The notes: generated by a model from the sequence alone, not told the origin. A DNA stretch of 64,000 nucleotides from Candidatus Dechloromonas phosphoritropha (GCA_016722705.1 JADKGN010000001.1:496001-560000); one strand, 5' to 3'. Positions 9,541 to 18,186 are shown, numbered from the stretch's first letter. Numbers and translations: made by a program.

Positions 9541-9889
9541 CTGTGGTCGAGTGGAAGAAACAGGATCGCTATGGCCGCACAGTCGGCAAAGTTCTGGTCA
9601 ATGGAATCGATGCCAACCTGGCACAGGTCAAGGCTGGGATGGCCTGGTGATATCGAGACTACGCGAAGGAGCAGACATCAGCAACCGATCGTTGGCTGAA
9701 CAGCAGGCCCAGACTCAACGCCTTGGGCTATGGGCCGACAAGAATCCGGTCCCACCCTGGGAGTTCAGGCATGTCAAAGCCGGGACGGAGATGAATCAAC
9801 AGTATCCATGTACCGGCACCGTGCGCTGCACCGGCCCGAAGGGCGGTCGCTACTGCCTAGCCGACAGCGGCGGCAAGAAATACCAATAG
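9541..9889 (+). pseudogene. Thermonuclease-family (SNase-like) protein, remnant
   Basis: The first part encodes WKKQDRYGRTVGKVLVNG and ANLAQVKAGMAW, the SNase core, then meets an in-frame TGA where the family has WHYRDYAKEQ. The coding sense continues (YRDYAKEQ) and then shifts frame to give QTQRLGLWADKNPVPPWEFR and a Cys-containing C-terminus ending at 9889. The 5' half with the signal peptide and first catalytic residues is absent. One nonsense change, one frameshift and a truncation make it non-functional. Confidence 0.8.
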
Positions 9890-10079
9890 CCACGGCCAGC
9901 CGAGCGGCTACGCCTTGGTGTTTCAGCTATCCGAAGCCTTGGTAATACCGATCTTTTGCGAGACCTTGTTCAGTGCCCGACCGGTAGCTTGCACGCCACG
10001 CTCGATACCATGAGCAGCAGCCTTGGCGCCACGCTCGACACCGTGCGCAGTGGCCTTGGCGCCATGCTCGATGGCAGCC

Positions 10080-11470
10080 CAATCCTCTCAACTTAGCCCA
10101 TAGTCATACGGCGGGTTTGTAAGCAAAGGACAGGTGAGGCTTTCGCTGGTTTGGCCGAGGTCGAGCACGATCAGGGATAAATTTCTGAAGGTTTTTGACG
10201 ATTTCCGAGAAGATTTCCTTGGTAACTCGGGTGGTGATTTGCTGCACACCCGCCAAGACTCGGGGCAAGATACGACGTACGGTATTGAAGGCCATCGTCC
10301 GATTCACTCGCCATGGCGAATCGCTGGGCAGCCGCTCTTCCGCAGCCAGGTAGGCGGCCAGGGCATTGAGATTGTCACACACCATCTTGGCCCCAACATC
10401 CTGGCAGGCGGCCAGCCAAGTCAGGCCGGACGTGTGCTCCAGATTGAGCCGGTGTTTGATGCGCTTGAACGCCTCCTCGATACGCCAACGGCTGTGATAA
10501 AGGGCTGAGAAGCTTGTGGCCGGATACCGCGCGGTATCAAGCAAGGAGGTCATCAAGACCCGTACCTTGCCAGTCGGCGTCACCTGACGAATCAGGCGAA
10601 CCATAGAAGGCAGACGCGGACACTCGTAATCAATGGCATCCTGACGATGCGGTGGCGGCAATGTCACCTGCGCCTCATCTTCTCCGGATCGCATGAACTG
10701 GGTGATGGCAGAAAAGGAAGCGGACGAATCACAGCGTATGCAAAAGGGGATACCTCGATGCAACAGCGCCGCGACCAACCAGGCACCCGGATACCCGCGA
10801 TCAAGCACCAGCATGTCCTGAGCACCGAGTCGGTCAAGCCGCTCAAACAACATCTGACGTTCGCCGACCAGCGAACTGTGCAAAATCAGCGAGTCGAACA
10901 ATTCGATCCCTGGCCGAAACAAACCGAAGATGGCCGCTTCTCGAATATGGCGGCGCCCTTCCAGGTCAAGCAAGGTCAGACGTACCTTCGATGCATCCGC
11001 CGCCAAGACCCGCAAGCCTTGCCAGTCCGGCTGCTGCGGAACGACCTCATCGACCAGGCGCAGCAATTCTGTATTGAGCGGCTCAAAGAGATTGGCGACC
11101 AGATGGCTGCGCGCCTTTGAGAAGGCACTGGCCGTGATCGCCCGACAAAGGCGGGTTCTTCCGGCAAGCAGGGCAAAGCAGGAATCAAGCTCCGCCTGAA
11201 CTGCGCCGCGAATGCCGGTGAGCAGGAAAGCGATCAGATTCGTGAATGGCAATTCACGGTTTCGGGTGAAAAACCGAGGCTCGCGGCGGGCGGCGGCAAG
11301 GAAATTGGCGCCATGAATGTAGTCCGTTAGCCGTGAAACGATATTGGCATATTTAGGCCGTCATATAACGCCTATTTATATCAATTGGTTACATGCTCGA
11401 TTATATCTTGGCGCGGCCAGATGGCAAAGTTGCCAAAATTAGATGACAGACCGCTAAGTCAAGAGGATTG
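10080..11470 (-). mobile_element. IS4-family insertion sequence, copy 1 (1,391 bp)
   Basis: The terminal inverted repeats CAATCCTCTCAACTTAG / CAATCCTCTTGACTTAG are flanked by the 10-bp direct repeat GATGGCAGCC (10070-10079, 11471-11480). The copy at 18752-21600 is nearly identical but carries a nested element. The ~200 bp beside the right end carry no gene. Confidence 0.95.
10104..11252 (-). CDS. IS4-family transposase
   Basis: 382 residues from a TTG at 11252. Coding-like sequence continues upstream to about 11350 (ending in DYIHGANFLAAARREPRFF) without a clear ATG, so the true start may be further out. Catalytic motifs are VLAADASKVRL, MLVLDRGYPG and the YREK signature YHSRWRIEEAFKRIK. Transposases of this group cut and paste with 10-13 bp duplications, in line with the flanks. 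Confidence 0.93.
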   Translation of the reverse strand: MPFTNLIAFLLTGIRGAVQAELDSCFALLAGRTRLCRAITASAFSKARSHLVANLFEPLNTELLRLVDEVVPQQPDWQGLRVLAADASKVRLTLLDLEGRRHIREAAIFGLFRPGIELFDSLILHSSLVGERQMLFERLDRLGAQDMLVLDRGYPGAWLVAALLHRGIPFCIRCDSSASFSAITQFMRSGEDEAQVTLPPPHRQDAIDYECPRLPSMVRLIRQVTPTGKVRVLMTSLLDTARYPATSFSALYHSRWRIEEAFKRIKHRLNLEHTSGLTWLAACQDVGAKMVCDNLNALAAYLAAEERLPSDSPWRVNRTMAFNTVRRILPRVLAGVQQITTRVTKEIFSEIVKNLQKFIPDRARPRPNQRKPHLSFAYKPAV

Positions 11471-11728
11471 GATGGCAGCCCCCGTCCTTTCAATCACGGT
11501 TGGCGACTTTTCCGTTGCATGGTTTGATTCCGCCTGGGCGGCCATGACAAACAGGCAACCGCAGATCAAGGGGCATAGTGCCTTCAGTGATGCTTTCAAC
11601 TTGACGCCTGATATGCTTTCTTCCATAGCTGCGCACCATAGCATCGCCAGTCAAAATGATCACCTCTGAGATGTAACCAGTTTTTTCCATGGCTACCGCC
11701 CAGTCATTCTCCGATGTAGAGTCATTCC

Positions 11729-12349
11729 ATGTGTGGCCGATACGACCTGAATGAATCTCCACAGATGCTGGCGCTCTACTTCATGCTGGACATGATTGCA
11801 GCGCCCTACAGCAATGCCGATGTGCGCCCGACCAATACGGCGCCGATCATCCGGATTCACGAAGGCCAGCGACTGGCCCTGCCGGCACACTGGGGTTTGA
11901 TTCCGTCGTGGTCGAAGGATGACAAGATCGCGCAGCACACCTTCAATGCCAGAGGCGAGACGGTCGCCGAGAAGCCCAGCTTCCGGGCAGCTTTCAAGCG
12001 ACGGCGTTGCCTGATTCCGGTGTCGGCTTTCTTCGAGTGGCGGGCGATCCCCGGCGAGAAGAAGAAACAGAAACTGCGCTTCACCAGCCCTGAGCAGCAT
12101 CCGCTGGCACTGGCCGGACTCTGGGAGCACTGGCAGCAACCCGAGACCGGCGAAACTGTGGCGTCCTATACGATCATCACCACGACGGCCAATGACTTCA
12201 TGGCACCAATCCATGACCGGATGCCGGTGATACTGGGAAAGAATGATTGGGATGCCTGGCTCGATCCGGAGACGGGCAATCCACTGCTGCTGCAGTCCAT
12301 GCTGGCGCCATGTCCCGACGATTGGCTGGAATGTGTGCCAGCCTTGTAA
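11729..12349 (+). CDS. SRAP-domain protein (YedK/HMCES-like abasic-site DNA-protein crosslinker)
   Basis: 206 residues, normal for the family. It starts MCGRYDL, giving the Cys2 that forms a thiazolidine bond with abasic sites in single-stranded DNA. The other conserved residues are also visible: Asn/Arg in TFNARGE, Glu in SAFFEW, and His in APIHDRMPV. The family shields abasic lesions at replication forks. It stands alone on the plus strand after the broken secreted-protein gene; no LexA-like box is obvious upstream. Confidence in the family is high, in physiological role moderate. Confidence 0.93.
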   Translation: MCGRYDLNESPQMLALYFMLDMIAAPYSNADVRPTNTAPIIRIHEGQRLALPAHWGLIPSWSKDDKIAQHTFNARGETVAEKPSFRAAFKRRRCLIPVSAFFEWRAIPGEKKKQKLRFTSPEQHPLALAGLWEHWQQPETGETVASYTIITTTANDFMAPIHDRMPVILGKNDWDAWLDPETGNPLLLQSMLAPCPDDWLECVPAL

Positions 12350-12432
12350 TGCAAGCTGCAGTGCGTCCGCTAAAGTCTTGCCAGATCAATGGCTGCAGGA
12401 TTCACCCATGCGAATAGTCAGGAGTAAGCTCG

Positions 12433-12801
12433 GTGCGTCTCGATAAATGGCTTTGGACCGCCCGATTCTACAAGACGCGTAGTCTGGCTTCCGATGCTGT
12501 TGATGGTGGCAAGGTCAAGTTGAACGGTGCAGCGACAAAACCCGCCAAGGATGTGAAAATTGGCGACCGCTTGCAAATCCGTGCCGGCGATCAGGATTGG
12601 GAGGTCATCGTGCAGGGCGTCAACGAACAGCGCAGGCCTGCCTCAGAGGCCCAACTTCTCTACCAGGAAACGCCGGCCAGTATTCAGAATCGTACTCAGG
12701 CCGCTGAACTACGCAAGATTGCACCCGCTCCGGTTGCTGACCATATGGGCCGCCCAACGAAGCGGGACAGGCGGGAGCTGAATCGGTTTCGCGATAGCTA
12801 A
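12433..12801 (+). CDS. hslR: Hsp15-like S4-domain RNA-binding protein
   Basis: 122 residues from a GTG with AGGAG 8 bp upstream; no in-frame ATG is available. The S4 domain fills residues 1-60 (MRLDKWLWTARFYKTRSLA, then GGKVKLNG), followed by a basic C-terminal tail (GRPTKRDRRELNRFRDS). Hsp15 binds stalled 50S subunits carrying peptidyl-tRNA and helps recycle them. Length and tail fit the proteobacterial family. Confidence 0.9.
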   Translation: MRLDKWLWTARFYKTRSLASDAVDGGKVKLNGAATKPAKDVKIGDRLQIRAGDQDWEVIVQGVNEQRRPASEAQLLYQETPASIQNRTQAAELRKIAPAPVADHMGRPTKRDRRELNRFRDS

Positions 12802-12875
12802 TCCGCAATCTCGGCCTGTTTCGACAAGCGTGACCGATGCCATGCTTCAATGCTGTGTTTGATGAGGGAGATTTG

Positions 12876-13223
12876 ATGGCCTTCAACGACCTTGAGAAAA
12901 AGCGGATCGAGAACGCCCTGGACAAGTTCCTAACCAAGCGGCGTCCACCACCGCACATCCGCAACGAAGTGGACATTGGCTACCGACTGTCCGGCCAGAG
13001 TGTCGAGCTCCTTGAAATTCGCCCGCAGTGGGACGATCCCAAGATCATCCATAAACGGCCATTCGCCAAGGCCACCTATGTCCGCGCCCGAGACTGCTGG
13101 AAGATTTTCTGGATGCGCGCCAGCCTGAAGTGGCAAGGATACGAGCCGACGCCTGTCGTGCCGTCGGTCGATGAGTTCCTTGAGGTGGTCGATCGCGATA
13201 AATATGGGTGTTTCTGGGGCTGA
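12876..13223 (+). CDS. DUF3024 protein
   Basis: 115 residues from an ATG preceded by GAGGGAG; an in-frame codon at 12837 is less likely. The sequence pattern (RIENALDKFLTKRRPPPHIR, then GYRLSGQSVELLEIRP, then the closing WKIFWMRASLKWQ and PSVDEFLEVVDRDKYGCFWG) is that of DUF3024, a small widespread family of unknown function often found near mobile DNA and toxin-antitoxin genes. It is followed by 250 bp without a gene and then IS66. Confidence 0.85.
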   Translation: MAFNDLEKKRIENALDKFLTKRRPPPHIRNEVDIGYRLSGQSVELLEIRPQWDDPKIIHKRPFAKATYVRARDCWKIFWMRASLKWQGYEPTPVVPSVDEFLEVVDRDKYGCFWG

Positions 13224-13506
13224 GTGATTGCCAGAATCTTCCCTACCCATGATTGTCACCCAAAATCGAGAACGCTGGAGTCCGCCGCTCCAACCCACCC
13301 GAGTTCGGCGAAAGTTCGCCGGCAAATCACCCTACTCCGTTGATCCGATTCGGGTTCCTGACCTGGAACCAAGATAGCGCCCCAGCCAGGTTCGGCATAG
13401 GTTCGGCGACCAACGACGACTCGAAAATCCATCGAAAAACCCGTTACAATTCTTCGCGCTAAGTGCCATCAAGAAGTAACCGGCAACTACGCGGCGTCGA
13501 GCGCCC

Positions 13507-15084
13507 CTACTTCGGCAACGCGTACAAAGGCGAGCGCAGCGGGTTCTGAGCGAACAGTTCTTTCCAGACCCGTGGCGTGAGTTCATGGACGCGGTCGGCG
13601 GGGTGCTCGGCGACGCGCTGCAGGACATCGACGAGATAATCGTAGGGGTCGATCTGATGCAGCCGACAGGTAACGATCAGGCTCTGGATGATCCCGACCT
13701 GCCTGGCGCCGAACTCCGTCCAGCAGAACAGCCAGGAGCGGCGCCCCATGGGAATCACCCGCAGGGCGCGTTCGAGGTGATTGGTGTCGATCGGCACGTC
13801 CGGGTCGGCGAGGAAGACCTCCAGTCCCCATCGTCGATCGCGCGCGTAGGCCAGCACCCTGGTCAGCGGATTGCGCGGTAACAGCCCCTGCGCCGCGAAG
13901 CGTTCGCCAACCCAGGCGAAGAAACGCTCGACGATCGGTTTGGCATGCTCCAGACGATAGTCGCGCTTCCTTGCACCGGTGAGCTTTTGCTCGCGGATGC
14001 GCTCTTCGACCTGATACAGGTCCCCAATGAGCGCGAGTGCCTGCGCTGCCGCTTCTGGTTCCGCGTCTTGCGCGTCAAAGAACTTACGACGCGTGTGCGC
14101 CCAGCATTGGGCGTGCGTGATCCCGATCTGCGCCGCGTAATGACTGTAGGCCTGATAGCCGTCCGACAACAGCACCGCGCCTTCGGCGGCGGTCAGTCCG
14201 AGGGCCGCCTCGACGTGCTTGAACTCGCGACTGGCGAAGAAGGGGAAACAGATTTCGTCGCCTTCGCCATACACCGGCCAGAAGTACGCCGCTTTCAGCT
14301 TGCCGGGTGCGCCCTGTCCGGCCTTGATCGGCGTCTCGTCCATCGCCTTGACGCGCGAGCTGCGGATCGAGGCAAACTGCGCCTCGTAGATCGGTTCGAG
14401 CAGAGTGATGCCCTGTTGCCCGATCTGCGTCAGCCACGGCCGGCTGACGGTGATTCCCGCATCGGCCAGGCGTTGATGCTGGCGATACAGTGGCAGGTGG
14501 TAGGCAAATTTGTCAATCAGCAGTCCGGCGACGAAGCTGACGTCGGCCCGGCTGCCCTCAATGACACCGGCCGGCGCGTTGGCGCAGACCAGTGTCTGGT
14601 TACTCTTGAGCTTGATTACCGGCCGGCGATACTTGATCACCACGTAGCTACCCGGCCGTTGCGCCAGGCGATAGCTGTCCTTGTGGCTGATGACCTCGTA
14701 GTCCTCGGGAGAGAGGCCTTCGACTTCCGGCGCGGTGAGCTCGACGACTTCGACTGGGACGCGGTTCTCGTCGAAGAAGGGCACGCTTTCGTCACTGGGA
14801 CGCTTGCTGGTCGGCTGACGGGTATGCGCGGCGACGGGGCGACCTGGTGACTCAGAACCTGGTGGGGGCGTCGGGAACTCGCCGAGACTCAGTTGGCCGC
14901 TCGGCGTGACGTCGATGCGTCGTTCGCTTTTCTGGCCGAAGATCTGGCGCTTGAACCAGTCGATTTGTTGCTTCAGTGCGGTGATTTCAGCAGACAGCGT
15001 CTGGCACAGATCCAGCACCTCTTGCGGGCACAATGCTGCGGCTTGTTCGAGGTTGTAAACCGTCTGGTAACGTGCTGAATCCAT
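13507..15084 (-). CDS. tnpC: IS66 transposase TnpC
   Basis: A complete 525-residue IS66 transposase: an N-terminal leucine-zipper-like region (LSAEITALKQQIDWFKRQIFGQKSE), a zinc-binding/HTH part, and a DDE core with Asp in KAMDETPIK, Asp in LLSDGYQAY and Glu in TNHLERALR. The length is normal. The deleted copy at 4386-4979 matches its C-terminal 198 residues. Confidence 0.95.
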   Translation of the reverse strand: MDSARYQTVYNLEQAAALCPQEVLDLCQTLSAEITALKQQIDWFKRQIFGQKSERRIDVTPSGQLSLGEFPTPPPGSESPGRPVAAHTRQPTSKRPSDESVPFFDENRVPVEVVELTAPEVEGLSPEDYEVISHKDSYRLAQRPGSYVVIKYRRPVIKLKSNQTLVCANAPAGVIEGSRADVSFVAGLLIDKFAYHLPLYRQHQRLADAGITVSRPWLTQIGQQGITLLEPIYEAQFASIRSSRVKAMDETPIKAGQGAPGKLKAAYFWPVYGEGDEICFPFFASREFKHVEAALGLTAAEGAVLLSDGYQAYSHYAAQIGITHAQCWAHTRRKFFDAQDAEPEAAAQALALIGDLYQVEERIREQKLTGARKRDYRLEHAKPIVERFFAWVGERFAAQGLLPRNPLTRVLAYARDRRWGLEVFLADPDVPIDTNHLERALRVIPMGRRSWLFCWTEFGARQVGIIQSLIVTCRLHQIDPYDYLVDVLQRVAEHPADRVHELTPRVWKELFAQNPLRSPLYALPK

Positions 15085-15093
15085 GCGTGTATT

Positions 15094-15471
15094 TTAACAC
15101 AAGCCGCTGTTTTGAAGTGTTTTTATGGGCGCTCCAGAGGCGTGATAACGCTTCTTCCGGCGTCCCGGCTCGATCCCTTCGAGGAGCAGTTTCAGACCGG
15201 TCCAGTCGATTTCGCACGTGCGCACTTTATCCCAGTTGGCGACGAAACGGCCTTCTTCGAGACGCTTGGCCCACAGGCAGAAGCCGCTGCGATCCCAGTA
15301 GAGCACCTTCACCTGAGTGCCACGGCGATTGAAGAAGACGAAGAGCTGGCCGCTCAGCGGGTCCTGACCGAGGACATGACGGGTGATCGCGTACAGACCG
15401 TCGAAGGATTTGCGCAGGTCGACCGGCTGGCCATAGACTTGGACGCGGATTTGGCCTTCAGGGAAAAACAT
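15094..15471 (-). CDS. tnpB: IS66 accessory protein TnpB
   Basis: 125 residues beginning MFFPEGQIRVQVYGQPVDLR; its ATG overlaps the tnpA TGA. It contains the conserved IS66 Orf2 pattern FVFFNRRGTQVKVLYWDRSG. It is required with TnpA and TnpC for transposition. Confidence 0.93.
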   Translation of the reverse strand: MFFPEGQIRVQVYGQPVDLRKSFDGLYAITRHVLGQDPLSGQLFVFFNRRGTQVKVLYWDRSGFCLWAKRLEEGRFVANWDKVRTCEIDWTGLKLLLEGIEPGRRKKRYHASGAPIKTLQNSGLC

Positions 15472-15779
15472 CAGCGGCGCTCCAGCTGCAGGATCAGGCC
15501 GCCGCCGAGGTCGAGGGTGAGGTGGAAACGAGCGGGCGTCGCCGTGGTTGTGCTCAGAGGGCCGACGTCGACGAAGGTGGCCGGCTGGCCGCTGGCCTTG
15601 TCCTGACTGTCGAGGGCGATGCCCAGACGTGTGCGCCAGCGATGGAAGCTGGTATCGCTGATCCCTTCGCGTTTGCAGAAGGTCGCAACGTTCAAACCGC
15701 TGCCCGGAAATCGCGACAGCAACGCCTCCCATTCGCTCGCGCTACGCCGCACCCGCGACCCTTCCCCTGCCTTGGCCAT
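15471..15779 (-). CDS. tnpA: IS66 accessory protein TnpA
   Basis: 102 residues with the same helix-turn-helix as the copy at 3909-4217. First gene of the IS66 operon; its stop codon overlaps the tnpB start. Confidence 0.93.
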   Translation of the reverse strand: MAKAGEGSRVRRSASEWEALLSRFPGSGLNVATFCKREGISDTSFHRWRTRLGIALDSQDKASGQPATFVDVGPLSTTTATPARFHLTLDLGGGLILQLERR

Positions 15780-15890
15780 CCTGGCCTCCTCCGCGTTTCG
15801 TGATTCGAGGAGGACATTGTCGACAGCACGATCGGCGCTGGAAAGAACGCCGCAGAGTTACCGGTTACATCTAGAAATGGGATCGTCCTA

Positions 15891-15935
15891 CTGTTAATCC
15901 GTAGGTCCCAGGTTCGAGCCCTGGTCGGGGAGCCA
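15891..15935 (+). other. 3' half of tRNA-Asn (GTT), probable attachment half-site
   Basis: The 45 bases begin in the anticodon loop (CTGTTAA, anticodon GTT), then give the 3' anticodon strand TCCGT, a T-arm around GGTTCGAGCC, the 3' acceptor strand TCGGGGA, discriminator G and an encoded CCA. The bases just upstream (GGGATCGTCCTA) do not pair with TCCGT, and no TCCCCGA acceptor strand or D-arm exists. This is therefore not a working tRNA but the duplicated 3' part left by an integrase that recombines in the anticodon loop. The complete tRNA-Asn should lie beyond the other end of the island. Confidence 0.8.
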
Positions 15936-15962
15936 AAAGCTTCTGTTGTGAATCTTGCACTT

Positions 15963-15988
15963 AGCCAATCCCCCGGGGTTGGCTTTTT
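15963..15988 (+). terminator. Rho-independent terminator of tRNA-Asn
   Basis: The stem AGCCAA-CCCC / GGGG-TTGGCT (one bulged T) is followed by TTTTT, 27 bp after the tRNA CCA end. Confidence 0.8.
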
Positions 15989-16060
15989 GCATTCCGGGGA
16001 TCGCCATACTTTTAGTCCGGCGCTCTCCATTCCGATATCGACCTTCATCTAGAAAACACC

Positions 16061-16276
16061 ATGTTCCCCGAATACCGTGACCTGATTACCCATCTCAAGA
16101 CCACCGACAGTCATTTCCTCAATCTCTTCGAAAAGCACAACGAACTCGACCGGCGAATCAAGAACATGGAAACGGGCGTCAAGCCGGCCACGCACCACGT
16201 CATCGAAGTGCTGAAGAAAGAAAAGCTGGCAACCAAGGATGAGATCTACCAGATCCTGCGCAAGACCGCAGGCTGA
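16061..16276 (+). CDS. YdcH family protein (DUF465)
   Basis: A 71-residue all-helical protein matching the small DUF465/YdcH family: DLITHLKTTDSHFLNLFEKH, HNELDRRIKNME and the terminal LKKEKLATKDEIYQILRK. Function is unknown; family members are short coiled coils. It lies directly downstream of the tRNA-Asn terminator and thus marks the native chromosome next to the island. Confidence 0.88.
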   Translation: MFPEYRDLITHLKTTDSHFLNLFEKHNELDRRIKNMETGVKPATHHVIEVLKKEKLATKDEIYQILRKTAG

Positions 16277-16296
16277 ACACGTCGCAGGCCAGCCAG

Positions 16297-16525
16297 ATGT
16301 CCAAAGTCATCCGCGAACGTTACGAAAACGGTGTATTGGTCGAGCACGATCGAGGGCTCAACGTTCCATGCCCGGAAGTGGCTGAAGCTTGCCGTTCATT
16401 CAGTCATCGCCATCAGCCTCGCGGTGCTGGCTGCAGTGGCCATTCATGACAGCCTGGCCCTCGGTAGCGCCATGGATGAGGACGCCACACCGGCCAGTTG
16501 CGACCGGCCGCGGCTCCGGTCGTAG
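16297..16525 (+). pseudogene. Small single-TM protein with a frameshift
   Basis: The ATG at 16297 opens MSKVIRERYENGVLVEHD. At about 16348 the coding sense moves to another frame and continues as IEGSTFHARKWLKLAVHSVI with a hydrophobic helix (VIAISLAVLAAVAIHDSLAL). Joined, it would be a ~75-residue protein with a charged N-terminus and one membrane anchor, a pattern I associate with small uncharacterised betaproteobacterial proteins. The single indel breaks it. Confidence 0.6.
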
Positions 16526-16553
16526 TTACATTGGATATCTCTAAGGCTGCGCC

Positions 16554-16590
16554 ATGTTCAAGCTGATAATTGCCCCGTTGATTGCCTATC
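16554..16590 (+). pseudogene. N-terminal stub of a DUF6116-like membrane protein
   Basis: The ATG opens MFKLIIAPLIAY, the characteristic start of the small DUF6116 membrane family. After 12 codons the frame runs into the IS3 element at 16591. No continuation is found on the far side of the IS, so the rest of the gene was deleted. Confidence 0.5.
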
Positions 16591-16619
16591 GGCGCGCGTC
16601 AAGATAGTTGTCGCCTCGG

Positions 16620-17711
16620 TCATGCAGCCAATGGCGGAATAAGCTTGTCTTCCAGATGCGCGTTGGCGATGCAATCGCGTTCTGGATTGAGGGTCACTAC
16701 ACCGACCGGCGTCCAATTTCGTGTCTGACCAGTCCAGCGCGCCGGGTTCAGATCACGCGCTGAGGTATAGACGGCATGTCGGGCCGCGAGAATGGCGAGA
16801 TCCTCGCCGGCATGGCGCTGGGCTGGGCTGACATAACGAATGCCACTGTGCCGATGCTCGACGTTGTACCAGTGCACGAAGCTGACTGCCCAGGTCCTGG
16901 CGTCGTTGAGCTCGGCAAAGCCGTTAGCAGGAAACTCAGGGCGGTATTTGGCCGTCCGAAACAGCGATTCCGCGTAAGCATTGTCATCACTGACTCGGGG
17001 TCGAGAATACGAGGGCCTGACTCCCAGCCAGTTGAGCATCGCCAGCACCGTCGTGGCCTTGAGCGTCGAGCCGTTGTCGCCGTGCAGAACAGGCTTGGTC
17101 GCGAGTGCGGCAATCCCCTCGGCGAGCGCCGTACGGCGCACCAGATGCGCGGCATGGTCGGCGTGATCGCTGCCGTGCACCTCCCAGCCGACAATCTTGC
17201 GGCTATACAGGTCGAGGATGAGATAAAGGTGAAACCAGTGCCCCTTAACCTTGCCTGGCAGATAAGTCATGTCCCAGCACCACACCTGGCGCGGCGTGGT
17301 GGCAATGTGCGCGGTCGGTACTCGCTGTTGCCTGGGCGCCTTGGCCCGTCCTCGGAGGGTGGTTTGACCGTGCTCACGCAGCACTCGGCTGAAGGTGGAT
17401 TCGCTGGCCAGGTAAATCCCTTCATCAGCCAGCATCGGCACCATGCGCGCTGGCGGCACGGCCGCAAAGCGTGGCTCGTTGGCCACGGCAAGCACCTGCG
17501 TGCGTTCGGCCTCACTGAGCGCGTGCCTGGGCGTCGGGCGCATGGACAAGGGCCGGCGATCTGCGCAGATGCCGCCCTCAATGGCTTTCCAGCGTTGCAA
17601 GGTGCGTAACTCGATGCCGGCTACCTCGCAGGCAAGCCTGAGCCGAGCACCGGCGACATGGGCGGCATGGATGTCTTGGGCCAAGGCTTGGCGATCTTCA
17701 AGGCCGATCAT
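16620..17711 (-). CDS. IS3 transposase OrfB
   Basis: A complete 363-residue integrase-type transposase with the DDE triad in VWCWDMTYLP, VLHGDNGSTL and NAYAESLFRT, and the IS3 motif VHWYNVEHRHSGIRYVSP. Its ATG overlaps the TGA reached by OrfA after -1 slippage (ATGA), so coupled initiation is likely. It differs from the copy at 60425-61516 by only a few residues. Confidence 0.93.
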   Translation of the reverse strand: MIGLEDRQALAQDIHAAHVAGARLRLACEVAGIELRTLQRWKAIEGGICADRRPLSMRPTPRHALSEAERTQVLAVANEPRFAAVPPARMVPMLADEGIYLASESTFSRVLREHGQTTLRGRAKAPRQQRVPTAHIATTPRQVWCWDMTYLPGKVKGHWFHLYLILDLYSRKIVGWEVHGSDHADHAAHLVRRTALAEGIAALATKPVLHGDNGSTLKATTVLAMLNWLGVRPSYSRPRVSDDNAYAESLFRTAKYRPEFPANGFAELNDARTWAVSFVHWYNVEHRHSGIRYVSPAQRHAGEDLAILAARHAVYTSARDLNPARWTGQTRNWTPVGVVTLNPERDCIANAHLEDKLIPPLAA

Positions 17712-18186
17712 TCGGCCTCGCCTTTGTTGAAGATCGCCGCGACTTTTTTGAGAGAACCAGCAGGGCAGCGGTTTCAGCGAGTGCCCGGTCCTTGCGTAGC
17801 AATTCGCGTTCGAGTTCCTTGATGCGTTTGCGGTCTTGTCGGGTTGCTTGCGGGCTGGCTCTGACTTCTTCCGGTTCGGCCAACGCTGTCGTGGCGCTGG
17901 CCCACCATTTGATCAGCTCGTCCGGATAAACGCCGTGCTCTCGACACCACGCGCTTTTGCTGGTTTCGTCCAGCGCCGCAGTGACGATCACCGCCTCCAG
18001 GCGCGCCGCCACAGTCCATGCCCGCCCTCGGGCGGGCATGGACTGCGCGTCATCTCGCCAACGCTCAAGGGTTCCCGAACCAATGCCTACTTCACGGGCC
18101 ACCACATCTATTGCTGCATTTTCCGGCGCCAACAATCGTGCTACCGCTCTACCTTTGAACTTCTCTGAATACCTTGCCATTTCCAT
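17698..18186 (-). CDS. IS3 OrfA (HTH) with slippery A6G site
   Basis: 162 residues with an N-terminal HTH (YSEKFKGRAVARLLAPENA, then VAREVGIGSGTLERW) and a C-terminal coiled coil (RKRIKELERELLRKDRALAETAALL). Near the end lies A-AAA-AAG: in frame 0 the tail reads SKKSRRSS, while a -1 shift gives KKVAAIFNKGEAE and stops at the TGA that overlaps the OrfB start. The second tail resembles the normal OrfA C-terminus of this IS group. Confidence 0.88.
   Translation of the reverse strand: MEMARYSEKFKGRAVARLLAPENAAIDVVAREVGIGSGTLERWRDDAQSMPARGRAWTVAARLEAVIVTAALDETSKSAWCREHGVYPDELIKWWASATTALAEPEEVRASPQATRQDRKRIKELERELLRKDRALAETAALLVLSKKSRRSSTKARPNDRP

Larger units (their letters stand above)
9923..11644 (-). 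pseudogene. Small secreted repeat protein split by IS4
   Basis: The 5' part (11644-11471) encodes a short N-terminus followed by a signal-peptide-like stretch (LKASLKALCPLICGCLFVMAAQA). The 3' part (10079-9923) encodes two near-repeats, AHGVERGAKA and AHGIERGVQA, and ends KASDS. Joining them across the 10-bp target duplication GATGGCAGCC gives ...TGAAIEHGAKATAHG... in frame, about 100 residues. Candidate starts are ATG at 11644, ATG at 11626, or a TTG just before the signal sequence. I do not know the family; the regular HG-ERG repeats suggest an amphipathic helix. Precise loss of the IS would restore it. Confidence 0.75.
13476..15868 (-). mobile_element. IS66-family insertion sequence, full length (2,393 bp)
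   Basis: Same ends as the deleted copy at 3820-5010, in the opposite orientation, with tnpA-tnpB-tnpC intact. The flanks ATCAAGAA (13468-13475) and ATCTAGAA (15869-15876) match at 7 of 8 bases, consistent with an 8-bp duplication that has since mutated once. It inserted 15 bp from the tRNA-Asn half-site. Confidence 0.93.

Noticed and set aside
15877..15935. A complete tRNA-Asn gene
   Set aside because: The 5' acceptor strand, D-arm and 5' anticodon strand are missing, and removing IS66 does not restore them; only the 3' half is real.
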